From contig NZ_JAJONF010000030.1 in NCBI RefSeq assembly GCF_021462265.1, positions 1 through 64,000 of the forward strand: a stretch of 64,000 nt of DNA, given 5' to 3'. The DNA is from Streptomyces shenzhenensis. GTDB lineage: Bacteria; Actinomycetota; Actinomycetes; Streptomycetales; Streptomycetaceae. Of the stretch, positions 33,426 to 41,943 are shown piece after piece (the first letter of the stretch is position 1; every line of letters begins with the position of its first letter). Under the pieces are notes generated by a model that saw nothing but the letters and a program-made list of their open reading frames with translations, was not told the origin of the DNA and made no database searches. Both the position numbers and the translations under genes were made by a program.

Positions 33426-34894
33426 GCGGACAGCTGATGCCGTGCAGCCCGAGCGAGGTCGGCGCGCTGTTCCTGTTCGAGAAGCTGGAACCGGAGCAGC
33501 TCGGGCGGCTGTGCGCGGCAGGCCGGGTGGAGCTGTTCCAGCCGGGTCCCGTCTACACCGAGGGTGACCCGGCCACCTGCTTCTACGTGATGATCGAGGG
33601 CACGGTGGTGGTCTCCCGGCGGGTCGCCGGGGACGACGTCGAGGTCATCCGGACCTCGCAGGCGGGGGTGTACGGGGGCGCCATGCAGGCCTACCTCGGG
33701 GACCGGGTGCGGCAGGCGTACAACAACTCGATGCGGGTGACCGAGCCGACGCGGTTCTTCGTGCTGCCGGCGGACACGTTCGCGGACATCATGCGCGAGT
33801 GGTTCCCGATGGCCGTGCACCTGCTCGAGGGCCTGTTCTTCGGTTCGAAGAACACCCAGGCGGCGATCGGGCAGCGCGAGCGGCTGCTGGCGCTGGGCTC
33901 GTTGTCCGCCGGACTCACCCACGAGCTCAACAACCCGGCCGCGGCGGCCGTGCGGGCCACGTCCACGCTGCGCGAGCGGGTGGCGAAGATGCGGCACAAG
34001 CTCGGGGTGATCGCCTCGGGGCCGTTCTCCCGCGAGCAGCTGGCGGGTCTGATCGAGATCCAGGAGCGCACCGCGGAACGGGTCGGCAAGGCGTCGCCGC
34101 TCAGCCCGCTGGAGACCTCCGACCGCGAGGACGCGCTCACCGACTGGCTGGACGACCACGGCATCGACCACGGCTGGGAGCTCGCGCCGACCTTCGTGCA
34201 GGCCGGACTCGACGTCGACTGGCTGGAGCAGGTCGCCGCCGCCGTCGACGAGGAGATCCTGCCGAACGCGGTCGGCTGGCTCAACTACACCATCGAGACC
34301 GAGCTGTTGATGAACGAGATCGAGGACTCGACCAGCCGCATCTCGCACCTCGTCGACGCGGCCAAGCAGTACAGCCAGCTGGACCGGGCGCCGTACCGGG
34401 TGGTGGACGTGCACGAGCTCCTCGACAGCACGCTGCTGATGCTGTCCGGGAAGATGGGGCAGGGCATCCAGGTGGTCAAGGAGTACGACCGCACGGTCCC
34501 GCCCGTCCCCGCCTACCCCGCCGAGCTCAACCAGGTGTGGACCAACCTCATCGACAACGCGGTCTGCGCGATGAAGGACGGCGACGGCGGCGGACAGGGC
34601 ACGCTGACCGTGCGGACCGCGCTCGACCACGAGCAGCTGCTGGTCGAGTTCGGGGACACCGGGACCGGGATCGCGCCGGAGATCAAGGACCGGATCTTCG
34701 ACCCCTTCTTCACGACGAAGCCCGTGGGGCAGGGCACAGGCCTGGGCCTGGACATCTCGTGGCGGATCATCGTGAACAAGCACCACGGCAGCATGCGGGT
34801 GGAGTCGGAGCCCGGCGACACCCGGTTCCAGGTACTGCTTCCGCTGACCGCCGAGGCACCTGAGGAATCCGAGACAGCAGTGGAGGCAGTATGA
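33422..34894 (+). CDS. Histidine kinase with N-terminal cyclic-nucleotide-binding domain
   Basis: The 490-residue soluble kinase has a Crp-type sensor domain (about 15-135: LGRLCAAGRVELFQPGPVYTEGDPATCFYVMIEGTVVV). The phosphoacceptor is His167 in SLSAGLTHELNNPAAAA. A long helical insert follows, then the ATPase domain with NLIDNAVCAM (N), GDTGTGI (G1), FDPFFTTKP (F) and GTGLGLDIS (G2). No membrane segment is present. The ATG overlaps the upstream stop and its own stop overlaps the next start, so all three genes are coupled. The likely partner is the receiver domain of the upstream fusion; the sensor ligand is unknown. Confidence 0.9.
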   Translation: MSGQLMPCSPSEVGALFLFEKLEPEQLGRLCAAGRVELFQPGPVYTEGDPATCFYVMIEGTVVVSRRVAGDDVEVIRTSQAGVYGGAMQAYLGDRVRQAYNNSMRVTEPTRFFVLPADTFADIMREWFPMAVHLLEGLFFGSKNTQAAIGQRERLLALGSLSAGLTHELNNPAAAAVRATSTLRERVAKMRHKLGVIASGPFSREQLAGLIEIQERTAERVGKASPLSPLETSDREDALTDWLDDHGIDHGWELAPTFVQAGLDVDWLEQVAAAVDEEILPNAVGWLNYTIETELLMNEIEDSTSRISHLVDAAKQYSQLDRAPYRVVDVHELLDSTLLMLSGKMGQGIQVVKEYDRTVPPVPAYPAELNQVWTNLIDNAVCAMKDGDGGGQGTLTVRTALDHEQLLVEFGDTGTGIAPEIKDRIFDPFFTTKPVGQGTGLGLDISWRIIVNKHHGSMRVESEPGDTRFQVLLPLTAEAPEESETAVEAV

Positions 34895-35244
34895 GCGGCG
34901 ACACCGCGATCGACCCGGAGGTTCCGCCGAGCGGAGCCGGGTGTGTGGAGTGCGACGCGGCGGGGGGCTGGTGGTTCCATCTGCGGCGGTGTGCGCAGTG
35001 CGGGCACATCGGGTGCTGCGACGACTCGCCTTCGAAGCACGCGACGGCGCACTTCCGTTCCACCGGGCATCCGGTGATCCGCAGTTACGAGCCGGGCGAG
35101 AGGTGGTTCTGGAACTTCGAGACGGAGGAATTGTTCGAGGCCGGGCCGGAGTTGGCGCCGCCGGTCAGTCACCCCGCGGATCAGTCGGTGCCGGGTCCCG
35201 CGGAGCGGGTGCCGCAGGACTGGGCTCGGGTACTGCGGGGCTGA
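34891..35244 (+). CDS. UBP-type zinc finger protein
   Basis: The 117-residue protein is essentially one ZnF-UBP domain. Cys18, Cys21, Cys34, Cys37, Cys42, His50, His54 and His60 fit the ligand pattern, followed by the aromatic GERWFWNFETEELFE. In eukaryotes this fold binds the free C-terminus of ubiquitin. Streptomyces has no ubiquitin, so here it more likely binds a peptide C-terminus or acts as a phosphorelay partner. The ATG overlaps the kinase stop (ATGA), so it is the third coupled gene of the cassette. Confidence 0.88.
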   Translation: MSGDTAIDPEVPPSGAGCVECDAAGGWWFHLRRCAQCGHIGCCDDSPSKHATAHFRSTGHPVIRSYEPGERWFWNFETEELFEAGPELAPPVSHPADQSVPGPAERVPQDWARVLRG

Positions 35245-35309
35245 GCCGAGTGCCTACGGGGGTGGGTGACGGCGGCCGCGGGTTCCTCGTGGCGTGCCGT
35301 GCCCACGCG

Positions 35310-35345
35310 GCGGAGCCGCACCTCGCAACAGCCCCGTCCCCCTGG
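35310..35345. repeat. Worn copy of the dispersed intergenic repeat
   Basis: CACGCGGCGGAGCCGCA followed by CAACAGCCCCGTCCCC lies between the zinc finger gene and the LuxR gene. It resembles the flank of the element at 23478 and the tail of that at 17604. The central palindrome is missing or degraded here. Confidence 0.45.
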
Positions 35346-35377
35346 TTTCTTGAGTCGTCCCTTGTCAGGATGTGGGC

Positions 35378-38248
35378 GTGCCACAGAGATCGTTCACCAC
35401 TGTCCTGATCGGGCGGGACGACGAGCTGGCCCGCCTCGCGGGGATCCTTGAGCGCGCCCGGAACGGCAGCGGACAGGCAGTGCTGGTCGCCGGGGACGCC
35501 GGGGTCGGCAAGACCCGGCTGCTCGGCGAAGTCGCGGCTCGGGCGGCCGAGGGCGGGGCCACCGTCGTCGTCGGGCACTGCGTCGATCTCGGGGATGTGG
35601 GGCTGCCGTACCTGCCGTTCACCGAGATCCTCGGAGTGCTGGCGGGTGATGAGCGGTTCGCGGGGATTCTCGGCGCTCATCCGGCCGTGGAACGTCTTCT
35701 CGGCGCCGCCTCGGACTCCTCCCGCGACGCGGACGCGCGACTTCGGCTCTTCGAAGGAGTCGCCGCGCTGCTGGCCGAACTGGCGGCTGCCGCGCCCCTG
35801 GTGCTGATCCTGGAGGACCTGCACTGGGCCGACCAGTCGTCCCGGGACCTGCTGCGGTTCCTGCTGAGCCGGGGGGTGCTGCCGCGGCGGCTCGCCGTGC
35901 TGGCCTCCTATCGTGCCGACGATCTGCATCGGCGGCATCCGCTGCGGGCGCTGCTCGCCGAGTTGGTGCGGCTGCCCGGGGTGGAGCGGCTGGAGGTGCG
36001 GCCGCTGGCCGACGCCGAGGTGGCGCGGCTGGTGCGGGTGCTGGAGGAACGGCCGCTGTCCGAGGCGACCGTGCGGGACATCGTCGCGCGGGCCGAGGGC
36101 AACGCCTTCTACACGGAGGAGCTGGTGGCCGCCGCCGACGCGGACGGGATGCCGGCCGGGCTCGCCGATCTGCTGCTCATCCGGGTCGAACAGGTGTCGC
36201 AGACGGCCCAGCAGGTGCTGCGGACGGCGGCGGTGGCCGGGCGCCGGGTCGGGCACGATCTGCTGCGGGACGCCGTCGGACTGCCGGAGGAGGAGCTGGA
36301 GGCCGCCGTGCGGGAGGCCGTCGGGCGGCAGTTGCTCGTCGCCGGGGACGGGGACACGTACGCCTTCCGGCACGCCCTCGCGCGCGAGGCCGTCTACGGC
36401 GACCTGCTGCCCGGGCAGCGGGCACGGCTGCACGGCACGTACGCCAGGCTGCTCGCCGCCCGCGGAGGCGGGGCCGAGACGGCTGCCGAGCGGGCGCACC
36501 ACTACCGGGAGAGCCATGACCTGCCCGAGGCGCTGGCCGCGTCCGTGGAGGCCGCCGGTCACGCCCGGCGGATGGGTGCCCCGGCGGAGGAGCTGCGGCA
36601 TCTGGAGACGGCCCTGGACCTGTGGCCGGCCGTGCCGGGCGAGGCGCGGCCCTCGGGCGAGGGGCTGGACCCGGTGTCCTTGACCCTGCGGGCGTCGGCG
36701 GCGGCCGCGCACTCCGGCGACGCCCACCGGGCGGTGGCCCTGACCCGGGCCGCGCTGGCCGGCGCCGGCCAGGACGCTGATCCCGAACTCGCCGCCCGGG
36801 TGCGCTACACGCTCGCCGGGAACCTCATGACCGTCGACAACCTCGCCGCCGCGTTCGCCTACAGCAGCGAGGCGCTCGCGATGATCCCCGCCGAACCGCC
36901 GTCCCGGACCTGGGTGTGGGCGGCGGCCACCCATGTCATGGCGGCCCGTCAGGTCGGTGACGATGCCACCGCGCTGCGGGTGGCGCGGCAGGCCCTGCGG
37001 GCCGCCGAGCGGATCGGCGCCACCGCCGCCCGGGCCGACCTGCTGATCTCCCTGGCCAGGCTGGAAGGCGGTGGCCGCCGTACCCGGGAGGGGCGGGAAC
37101 GGCTCCGGGAGGCGCGGGAGCTGGCCCGCTCGGCCGGGGACACGCCGGTGGAGATGCGGGCGCTGTTCAGCCTGGCCGTCGGCTGCTTCGAGTCGGGCGA
37201 GCTGCGGGAGTGCCTGCCGTGGCTCACCGAGGGGCTCGACCGGGCCCGGCGGTCCGGGCTGCTGTCCTCGCCGTACGCCCTGGAGATGCGGTATCTGCGA
37301 CTGCTGGTGCTCTACACGCTGGGGCAGTGGGACGAGTGCCTGCGGGTGGCCGGCGCGGAGGAGCCCGCGCCCGGATACACCGTGGGACCCGCCCTGTACG
37401 TCGCGCTGGCCCGGGGCGAGCCGGACGTGGTGACGCGGGCCCGGGCACTGCTCGGGGAGCGGTTCGACTGGATGGGCCGGCTCGTCGGCGGGATCGTGCT
37501 GACCGACGCGGCCGCGTCGCGGGGTGACCCGGAGGAGGCCGTGGCACGGGCCCGGGACACGGTCACGGCGCTCACCGACGAGTCGGGGCGGGCGCCGGAC
37601 GTGTCGGTCCGGCTGGCCGCGCTGGCGCTGGCGGCGGTCGCGGACCGGGCGGCCGAAGGGCTCGGCGACCAGGACGCGGACCACTGGAGCGTGGTCGCCG
37701 GTGAACTGGTGCGGCTGGCCCGGACGACGGCCGCGCGGCAGGGCCCCGAGGGTCAGGCCTGGCTGGCACGTGCCGAGGCCGAGTGGACGCGCGCCGTGTC
37801 CGGGCCGGACCCGGCGGCCTGGGAGCGGGCGGTGGCCGCGTTCGCGTACGGCGATGTGTACGAGGCGGCCCGGGTACGGCTGCGGTACGCGCAGGCGCTG
37901 GCGGCCGGCGGGCGGCGTGCGGAGGCCGAGGAGCAGGCGCGGGCGGTCCGGGAGACGGCGCTGGCGCTGGGGGCCGCGCCGCTGCTGGAGCGCTCGGACG
38001 CGCTGCTGCGCCGGCCGGCGCAGCGGTCGGTCCCACCGCTGACCGCGCGCGAGCAGGACGTGCTGCGGCTGCTGGCGCTGGGCCGCAGCAACCGGCAGAT
38101 CGGCGAGGAGCTGTTCATCACCGGCAAGACGGCGAGCGTGCACGTCTCCAACATCCTCGCCAAGCTGGGCGCGGCGAGCCGCACGGAGGCGGTGGCGATC
38201 GCCTACCGGGAAGGGCTGATCACCCCCGCGCCGACGGCGCGGGGGTGA
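35378..38248 (+). CDS. Large ATP-binding LuxR-family (LAL) transcriptional regulator
   Basis: The 956-residue regulator has an N-terminal AAA ATPase with LIGRDDELARL, Walker A AGDAGVGKTRLL (Lys45) and Walker B-like LVLILEDLHWADQSS. A long alpha-solenoid/TPR-like middle follows. The C-terminal LuxR helix-turn-helix is LTAREQDVLRLLALGRSNRQIGEELFITGKTASVHVSNILAKLGA. LAL regulators usually activate a pathway after binding a small ligand; the target is unknown. GTG 35378 has AGGA about 7 bases upstream; GTG 35372 is an alternative. A strong hairpin overlaps its stop codon. It lies 133 bases after the redox cassette. Confidence 0.93.
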   Translation: MPQRSFTTVLIGRDDELARLAGILERARNGSGQAVLVAGDAGVGKTRLLGEVAARAAEGGATVVVGHCVDLGDVGLPYLPFTEILGVLAGDERFAGILGAHPAVERLLGAASDSSRDADARLRLFEGVAALLAELAAAAPLVLILEDLHWADQSSRDLLRFLLSRGVLPRRLAVLASYRADDLHRRHPLRALLAELVRLPGVERLEVRPLADAEVARLVRVLEERPLSEATVRDIVARAEGNAFYTEELVAAADADGMPAGLADLLLIRVEQVSQTAQQVLRTAAVAGRRVGHDLLRDAVGLPEEELEAAVREAVGRQLLVAGDGDTYAFRHALAREAVYGDLLPGQRARLHGTYARLLAARGGGAETAAERAHHYRESHDLPEALAASVEAAGHARRMGAPAEELRHLETALDLWPAVPGEARPSGEGLDPVSLTLRASAAAAHSGDAHRAVALTRAALAGAGQDADPELAARVRYTLAGNLMTVDNLAAAFAYSSEALAMIPAEPPSRTWVWAAATHVMAARQVGDDATALRVARQALRAAERIGATAARADLLISLARLEGGGRRTREGRERLREARELARSAGDTPVEMRALFSLAVGCFESGELRECLPWLTEGLDRARRSGLLSSPYALEMRYLRLLVLYTLGQWDECLRVAGAEEPAPGYTVGPALYVALARGEPDVVTRARALLGERFDWMGRLVGGIVLTDAAASRGDPEEAVARARDTVTALTDESGRAPDVSVRLAALALAAVADRAAEGLGDQDADHWSVVAGELVRLARTTAARQGPEGQAWLARAEAEWTRAVSGPDPAAWERAVAAFAYGDVYEAARVRLRYAQALAAGGRRAEAEEQARAVRETALALGAAPLLERSDALLRRPAQRSVPPLTAREQDVLRLLALGRSNRQIGEELFITGKTASVHVSNILAKLGAASRTEAVAIAYREGLITPAPTARG

Positions 38249-38250
38249 TC
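38218..38250. terminator. Bidirectional hairpin terminator overlapping the LuxR gene end
   Basis: GATCACCCCCGCGCC and its exact reverse complement form a 15-bp stem around the 3-base loop GAC. The right arm contains the LuxR stop codon. The convergent SGNH gene stops 14 bases further on, so one hairpin can serve both. No T-run follows, as is common in Streptomyces. Confidence 0.8.
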
Positions 38251-38263
38251 GGACGGGGCTGGT

Positions 38264-39496
38264 TCAGCGGTCGCAGTCGAGGCTCGCCAGGTCGACGGAG
38301 TCGGCCATGGCCTGCATTCCCTTGTCGTTGGGGTGGATGTGGTCGCCGCCGTCGAGGAACGGCAGCATCCGCGCCTGGTCGTAGGGGCTGCGCAGGATCC
38401 GGTCGAAGTCGGCGATGTGGTCGAACTCCCCGCTGGTGCGGATGTACTGGTTGACCTGCTGGCGTACGGCCTCACCCGCCGGATCCCACTCCGGCCAGCC
38501 CTCGAACGGCCCGACGGTCGAGGCGACCACGCACTTCCCGGCCGCGTGCGCCCGCCGGACGATCTCCTGGTAGCCGGCGATCAGGCCGGCCGCGGTGACC
38601 CCGGAGTGGGCCTTGATGTCGTTGACCCCCTCGAAGAGGAAGACGGTACGCAGGCCCGGCTGGCTGAGGACGTCGCGGTCCAGCCGGTTGAGGGCGGCCT
38701 GCCCGGCGCCGTCGGCGAGGACCTTGTTGCCGGAGATCCCCTCGTCGGCCACGCCCTTGACCTCGGTGTCCGCCTTCTGCAGCCGGCGGGCGAGGTAGTC
38801 GGGCCAGCGGCGGTTCTGGTCGCTGGTGGACGCCCAGCCGTCGGTGATGGAGTCGCCGAGCGCCACCACCGCCCCGGTGTCCGGGTTCTTCGGCCGTACG
38901 GAGACCGAGTCCAGGTACCACCAGGATCCGGTGGTGCCGGTCCAGTTGGCGGCGCTCTCCTCGGCGGTGTGGTCGCCCTGGGTGATGTAGGAGGTCTGCA
39001 TGGCCATCCCGTGGCCGGTGGCGGGGCCGGCCGCGTCGGGGCTGTGCAGGCTGACGGCCAGGTTGCTGCCGGCCGGCAGGTTGCCGGGCAGCGGGTCGCT
39101 CCACGCGGTGGCGCCGGCCGGCACGGTGACCGAGCGGGCGCCGCCGAAGGTGAGCCGCCTGTTGCTGCCCGGTTTCAGGGCGGCGCCCTGGCCCTGCAGG
39201 CCGGCGTAGACGCTGTCCAGGGTCAGCGGCCGGTCGCCGAAGGCGTTGGAGACGCGTACCCGCAGACCGCTGCCGGCGGTACTGGTGTGCACGACCAGCC
39301 GGTAGCCGCGGTCGGTGGTGCCCTGTCCCAGCTGGTCGGCGGCGGCCCCCCAGGTGACGACGTCGTGCCGGGCGGCGGCGCCGGGCCCGGAGGAGGGCTC
39401 CCAGGCGGGTGCCGCGTCGGCCGGGCCGGTCTGGCAGGCGACCGTCGTCAGCAGCACCGCGGTGAGACTCAGGACCCGTGCGAACCGGCCGGTCAC
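38264..39496 (-). CDS. SGNH/GDSL-family hydrolase, exported lipoprotein-like
   Basis: The 410-residue protein has a signal peptide with a possible lipobox (LLTTVACQ). A beta-sandwich-like region of about 150 residues follows (VVTWGAAADQLGQ, LRVRVSNAFGDRPLTLDSVYAG). The SGNH domain then carries the nucleophile in VVALGDSITDGWAS, Gly in VADEGISGNKVL, Asn in FEGVNDIKAHSG and the Asp-His pair in GGDHIHPNDKG. Such enzymes deacylate polysaccharides or lipids. Its GTG start overlaps the GH95 stop (GTGA), so it is coupled to that glycosidase and probably removes acyl groups from the same glycan. Confidence 0.92.
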   Translation of the reverse strand: MTGRFARVLSLTAVLLTTVACQTGPADAAPAWEPSSGPGAAARHDVVTWGAAADQLGQGTTDRGYRLVVHTSTAGSGLRVRVSNAFGDRPLTLDSVYAGLQGQGAALKPGSNRRLTFGGARSVTVPAGATAWSDPLPGNLPAGSNLAVSLHSPDAAGPATGHGMAMQTSYITQGDHTAEESAANWTGTTGSWWYLDSVSVRPKNPDTGAVVALGDSITDGWASTSDQNRRWPDYLARRLQKADTEVKGVADEGISGNKVLADGAGQAALNRLDRDVLSQPGLRTVFLFEGVNDIKAHSGVTAAGLIAGYQEIVRRAHAAGKCVVASTVGPFEGWPEWDPAGEAVRQQVNQYIRTSGEFDHIADFDRILRSPYDQARMLPFLDGGDHIHPNDKGMQAMADSVDLASLDCDR

Positions 39497-41835
39497 CGTG
39501 CGAAGTCCTTCAGTGTGACGGACTGGCCGGGTTTCAGTGTGACCGTCCGTGACGTACCGCCGTAGGCGACCGTCGTGGTGCGGCCGCCGACGCTGCGGAT
39601 CCGGGCCTCGGTGGGCCTGCCGTCGCGCCAGCGCAGGTCGACGACGAAGCCGCCGCGCGCGCCGGCCCCGGTGACCGAGCCGGAGGCGGCCCAGGCGCCG
39701 GGCAGGGCGGGCAGGAGTTCCAGGTGGCCGGGGCGGGAGTACAGCAGCATCTCCAGGACGGCGGTCGGGGTGCCGAAGTTCGCGTCGATCTGGAAGATCC
39801 CGCGGCCCCCTCCCATGTCCATGATGTCGAAGAGGTTCGACGCGCTGCCGTTGCTGCCGTTCGCCGACGGCTTCAGGTTGTTGACGACGAGCTGGTAGGC
39901 GTTCTCCGCGTTCTTCAGCCGGGCCCAGCACAGGCTGCGCCAGGCGTTGGACCAGCCGTAGCTGTCCATGCCGCGGGCGGTCAGGAGGGCCGTCGCGCCG
40001 GCGAGGACGTCCTTCGGCGTGGAGTCGTCCGGGCGGATCCGGTCGCCGGGGAAGAGGTTGATCAGCGGCGAGAGGTGGCGGTGGGTGGTCTCGCCGAGGT
40101 TGTCCGGGGACATCCACTCCTCCAGCCAGCCGGTCTTGGGGCTCACCACCGGCAGGTAGAGGCGGTCACGGAGTTTGCCGACGGTGCCCGCGTATCCAGC
40201 ATCCCTCTTCAGCTCGGCGGCCGCAGTGCGGAAGTTGCCGAACAGGAGCCAGACCAGTTCCTGGGAGTAGGTGTTGCCCCTGGCGTCCTGCGGCCCGTGC
40301 TCCGGCGACCAGTCGTGGTCGGCGATCAGCACCTCCCTCCCGTCGTCGAGGGTGGTGGTGAGCAGCCGCGCCTCCCAGAACTCGACGGCGCCCTTGAGGA
40401 GGGGGTAGATCTTCTCCAGGTGGGCGCGGGAGCGCGTGAACTCGTAGTGCTCCCAGAGGCTCTGGCACAGCCAGGCGTTGCCCGTCGGGTGCCACCACCA
40501 GCCGAGTCCGCCGTTGGGGTTGGTGGAGTAGGCGACGGTCCAGCCGGCGACCTTCCCGGTGGAGTTGCGGTAGCGGTTGCGGGAGTCCTGGAAGAGCCGC
40601 TGGGTGAGGTCCGTCCAGGCCGGGAGCTGGTCGACGCAGTAGTCGGTGAAGGCGTCGAAGCACTGGGACAGGCCCAGCCGGTCGGACATCCAGTAGTTCA
40701 TCTGGACGTTGATGTCGGTGTGGTAGTCGCCCATCCAGTCGGGGTCGTTGCCGTCCAGCCAGAGGCCCTGGAGGCCCATCGGCAGGCCGTCCCGCGATCC
40801 GGCGATCATCAGATAGCGGCCGAACTGGGCGTAGGCGGCCTCGAGTTCGGGGTCGGGGTCGCCGGTGTCGGCGCGGGCCCGGAGGCGCGCCCAGGTGTCC
40901 AGTTCACGCTGGTCGGCCGTCGAGGTGCCGAGGGAGAGGTCGAACTGGCCGAACAGCGCCCGGTGGTCGGCCGCGTGGGTGCGCAGCAGCGAGTCCGCGG
41001 AGTGCCGGGCGGCGGCCTTGACCTTGGTGCGGGCCAGCGCCACCGGGTCGACGGAGGGGTCGCGGTAGTGGGCGGCGGCGTCCGGCGCGTAGTCGGTGCC
41101 GCCGCTGAGTACCACGGTCAGTTCGCGGCAGTCGGTGAAGGTGATGTGCGAGCCGGTCACCCGTACGCTGCCGCCGCTGCCGTACGCACGGACGGCGGCC
41201 CCGTACTTCAGCCCGTTGGCGAAGGACCCGGCGAACGACTCGGCGGTGCCGGTCTCCCCGTGGGTGCCCTCCAGGGTGACGGTGCCGGTGTAGCGCCCGC
41301 CGCCGTCCTGGCTGAAGTGCAGCACGATCACGTCGTCGGGGCGGCTCGCGAACACCTCGCGCCGGTAGGTCACTCCGGAACGGACGTACGAGGCGGTCAC
41401 CACGCCGTTGCCGAGGTCGAGGGTGCGGCGGTAGTCGGAGACGGCGCCCAGGTCGTGGTCGGGTATCTCGACGGCGAGCCGGGCGAGCAGGGTCAGGGAG
41501 CCGAAGTCGGCCCGGCCGTAGGGGAACTGGCCGTCGGAGTCGAGGGTGTCGTTGAGCCCGCCGGTCCACAACGTGGCGTCGGTGACCAGGAGAAGCTCAC
41601 GGCCCGAGTCGTTGCTCGCGAGGGCGCCGATCCGGCCGTTGCCGACGGGCAGGCCCTGCGTGATCATCGACCTCTCGTCGGCGGGCGCCTGCCACCACAG
41701 CTGGTGCCGGGAGGCGACGAGCGGCTCGGTGGACCGCACCGGCGCGGCGGAGGCGGTGAAGGAGGGCAGCGAGGCAAGGGCCCCGGTAGCGGCGGCGAGG
41801 GCGAGGAAACCGCGTCTGCTGGGGTGGTTGTCCAT
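39493..41835 (-). CDS. Glycoside hydrolase family 95 (alpha-L-fucosidase-like), Tat-exported
   Basis: The 780-residue enzyme has a Tat signal (SRRGFLALAAATGALASLPSFTASA). The GH95 N-terminal beta domain follows (LWWQAPADERSMITQGLPVGNGRIGALA, TLWTGGLND), then an (alpha/alpha)6 barrel with WMGDYHTDINVQMNYWMSDRLGL, WWWHPTGNAWLCQSLWEHY and IFQIDANFGTPTAVLEMLL. These include the Asn-rich and Asp-containing catalytic segments of 1,2-alpha-L-fucosidases; some GH95 members are L-galactosidases, so the sugar is uncertain. The ATG gives a clean Tat signal but has only a weak ribosome site. It is coupled to the SGNH gene downstream and follows the GH27 gene. Confidence 0.92.
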   Translation of the reverse strand: MDNHPSRRGFLALAAATGALASLPSFTASAAPVRSTEPLVASRHQLWWQAPADERSMITQGLPVGNGRIGALASNDSGRELLLVTDATLWTGGLNDTLDSDGQFPYGRADFGSLTLLARLAVEIPDHDLGAVSDYRRTLDLGNGVVTASYVRSGVTYRREVFASRPDDVIVLHFSQDGGGRYTGTVTLEGTHGETGTAESFAGSFANGLKYGAAVRAYGSGGSVRVTGSHITFTDCRELTVVLSGGTDYAPDAAAHYRDPSVDPVALARTKVKAAARHSADSLLRTHAADHRALFGQFDLSLGTSTADQRELDTWARLRARADTGDPDPELEAAYAQFGRYLMIAGSRDGLPMGLQGLWLDGNDPDWMGDYHTDINVQMNYWMSDRLGLSQCFDAFTDYCVDQLPAWTDLTQRLFQDSRNRYRNSTGKVAGWTVAYSTNPNGGLGWWWHPTGNAWLCQSLWEHYEFTRSRAHLEKIYPLLKGAVEFWEARLLTTTLDDGREVLIADHDWSPEHGPQDARGNTYSQELVWLLFGNFRTAAAELKRDAGYAGTVGKLRDRLYLPVVSPKTGWLEEWMSPDNLGETTHRHLSPLINLFPGDRIRPDDSTPKDVLAGATALLTARGMDSYGWSNAWRSLCWARLKNAENAYQLVVNNLKPSANGSNGSASNLFDIMDMGGGRGIFQIDANFGTPTAVLEMLLYSRPGHLELLPALPGAWAASGSVTGAGARGGFVVDLRWRDGRPTEARIRSVGGRTTTVAYGGTSRTVTLKPGQSVTLKDFAR

Positions 41836-41864
41836 GGTGTTCCAATCCGACGTCCGTAAGGAAG

Positions 41865-41920
41865 GCGCCCCGTCAGGGGCGCGGGGAACTGCCGGCCGGC
41901 CCCACCGGCCGGCAGTTCCC
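41865..41920. repeat. Dispersed palindromic repeat plus 16-bp hairpin
   Basis: GCGCCCC, GTCA, GGGGCGC (41865-41882) repeats the element at 23478 exactly. It runs into GGGAACTGCCGGCCGG (41884-41899), whose perfect complement lies at 41905-41920 across a 5-base loop. The second stem is strong enough to act as a terminator or RNA-processing hairpin between the GH27 and GH95 genes, so it may lower expression of the downstream pair. Confidence 0.75.
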
Positions 41921-41943
41921 GGACTACGCACTCACCGAGGCGG

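Noticed and set aside
35165..38143. Open frame of 992 codons opposite the LuxR regulator
   Set aside because: Shadow frame; the plus-strand regulator has intact Walker and helix-turn-helix motifs.
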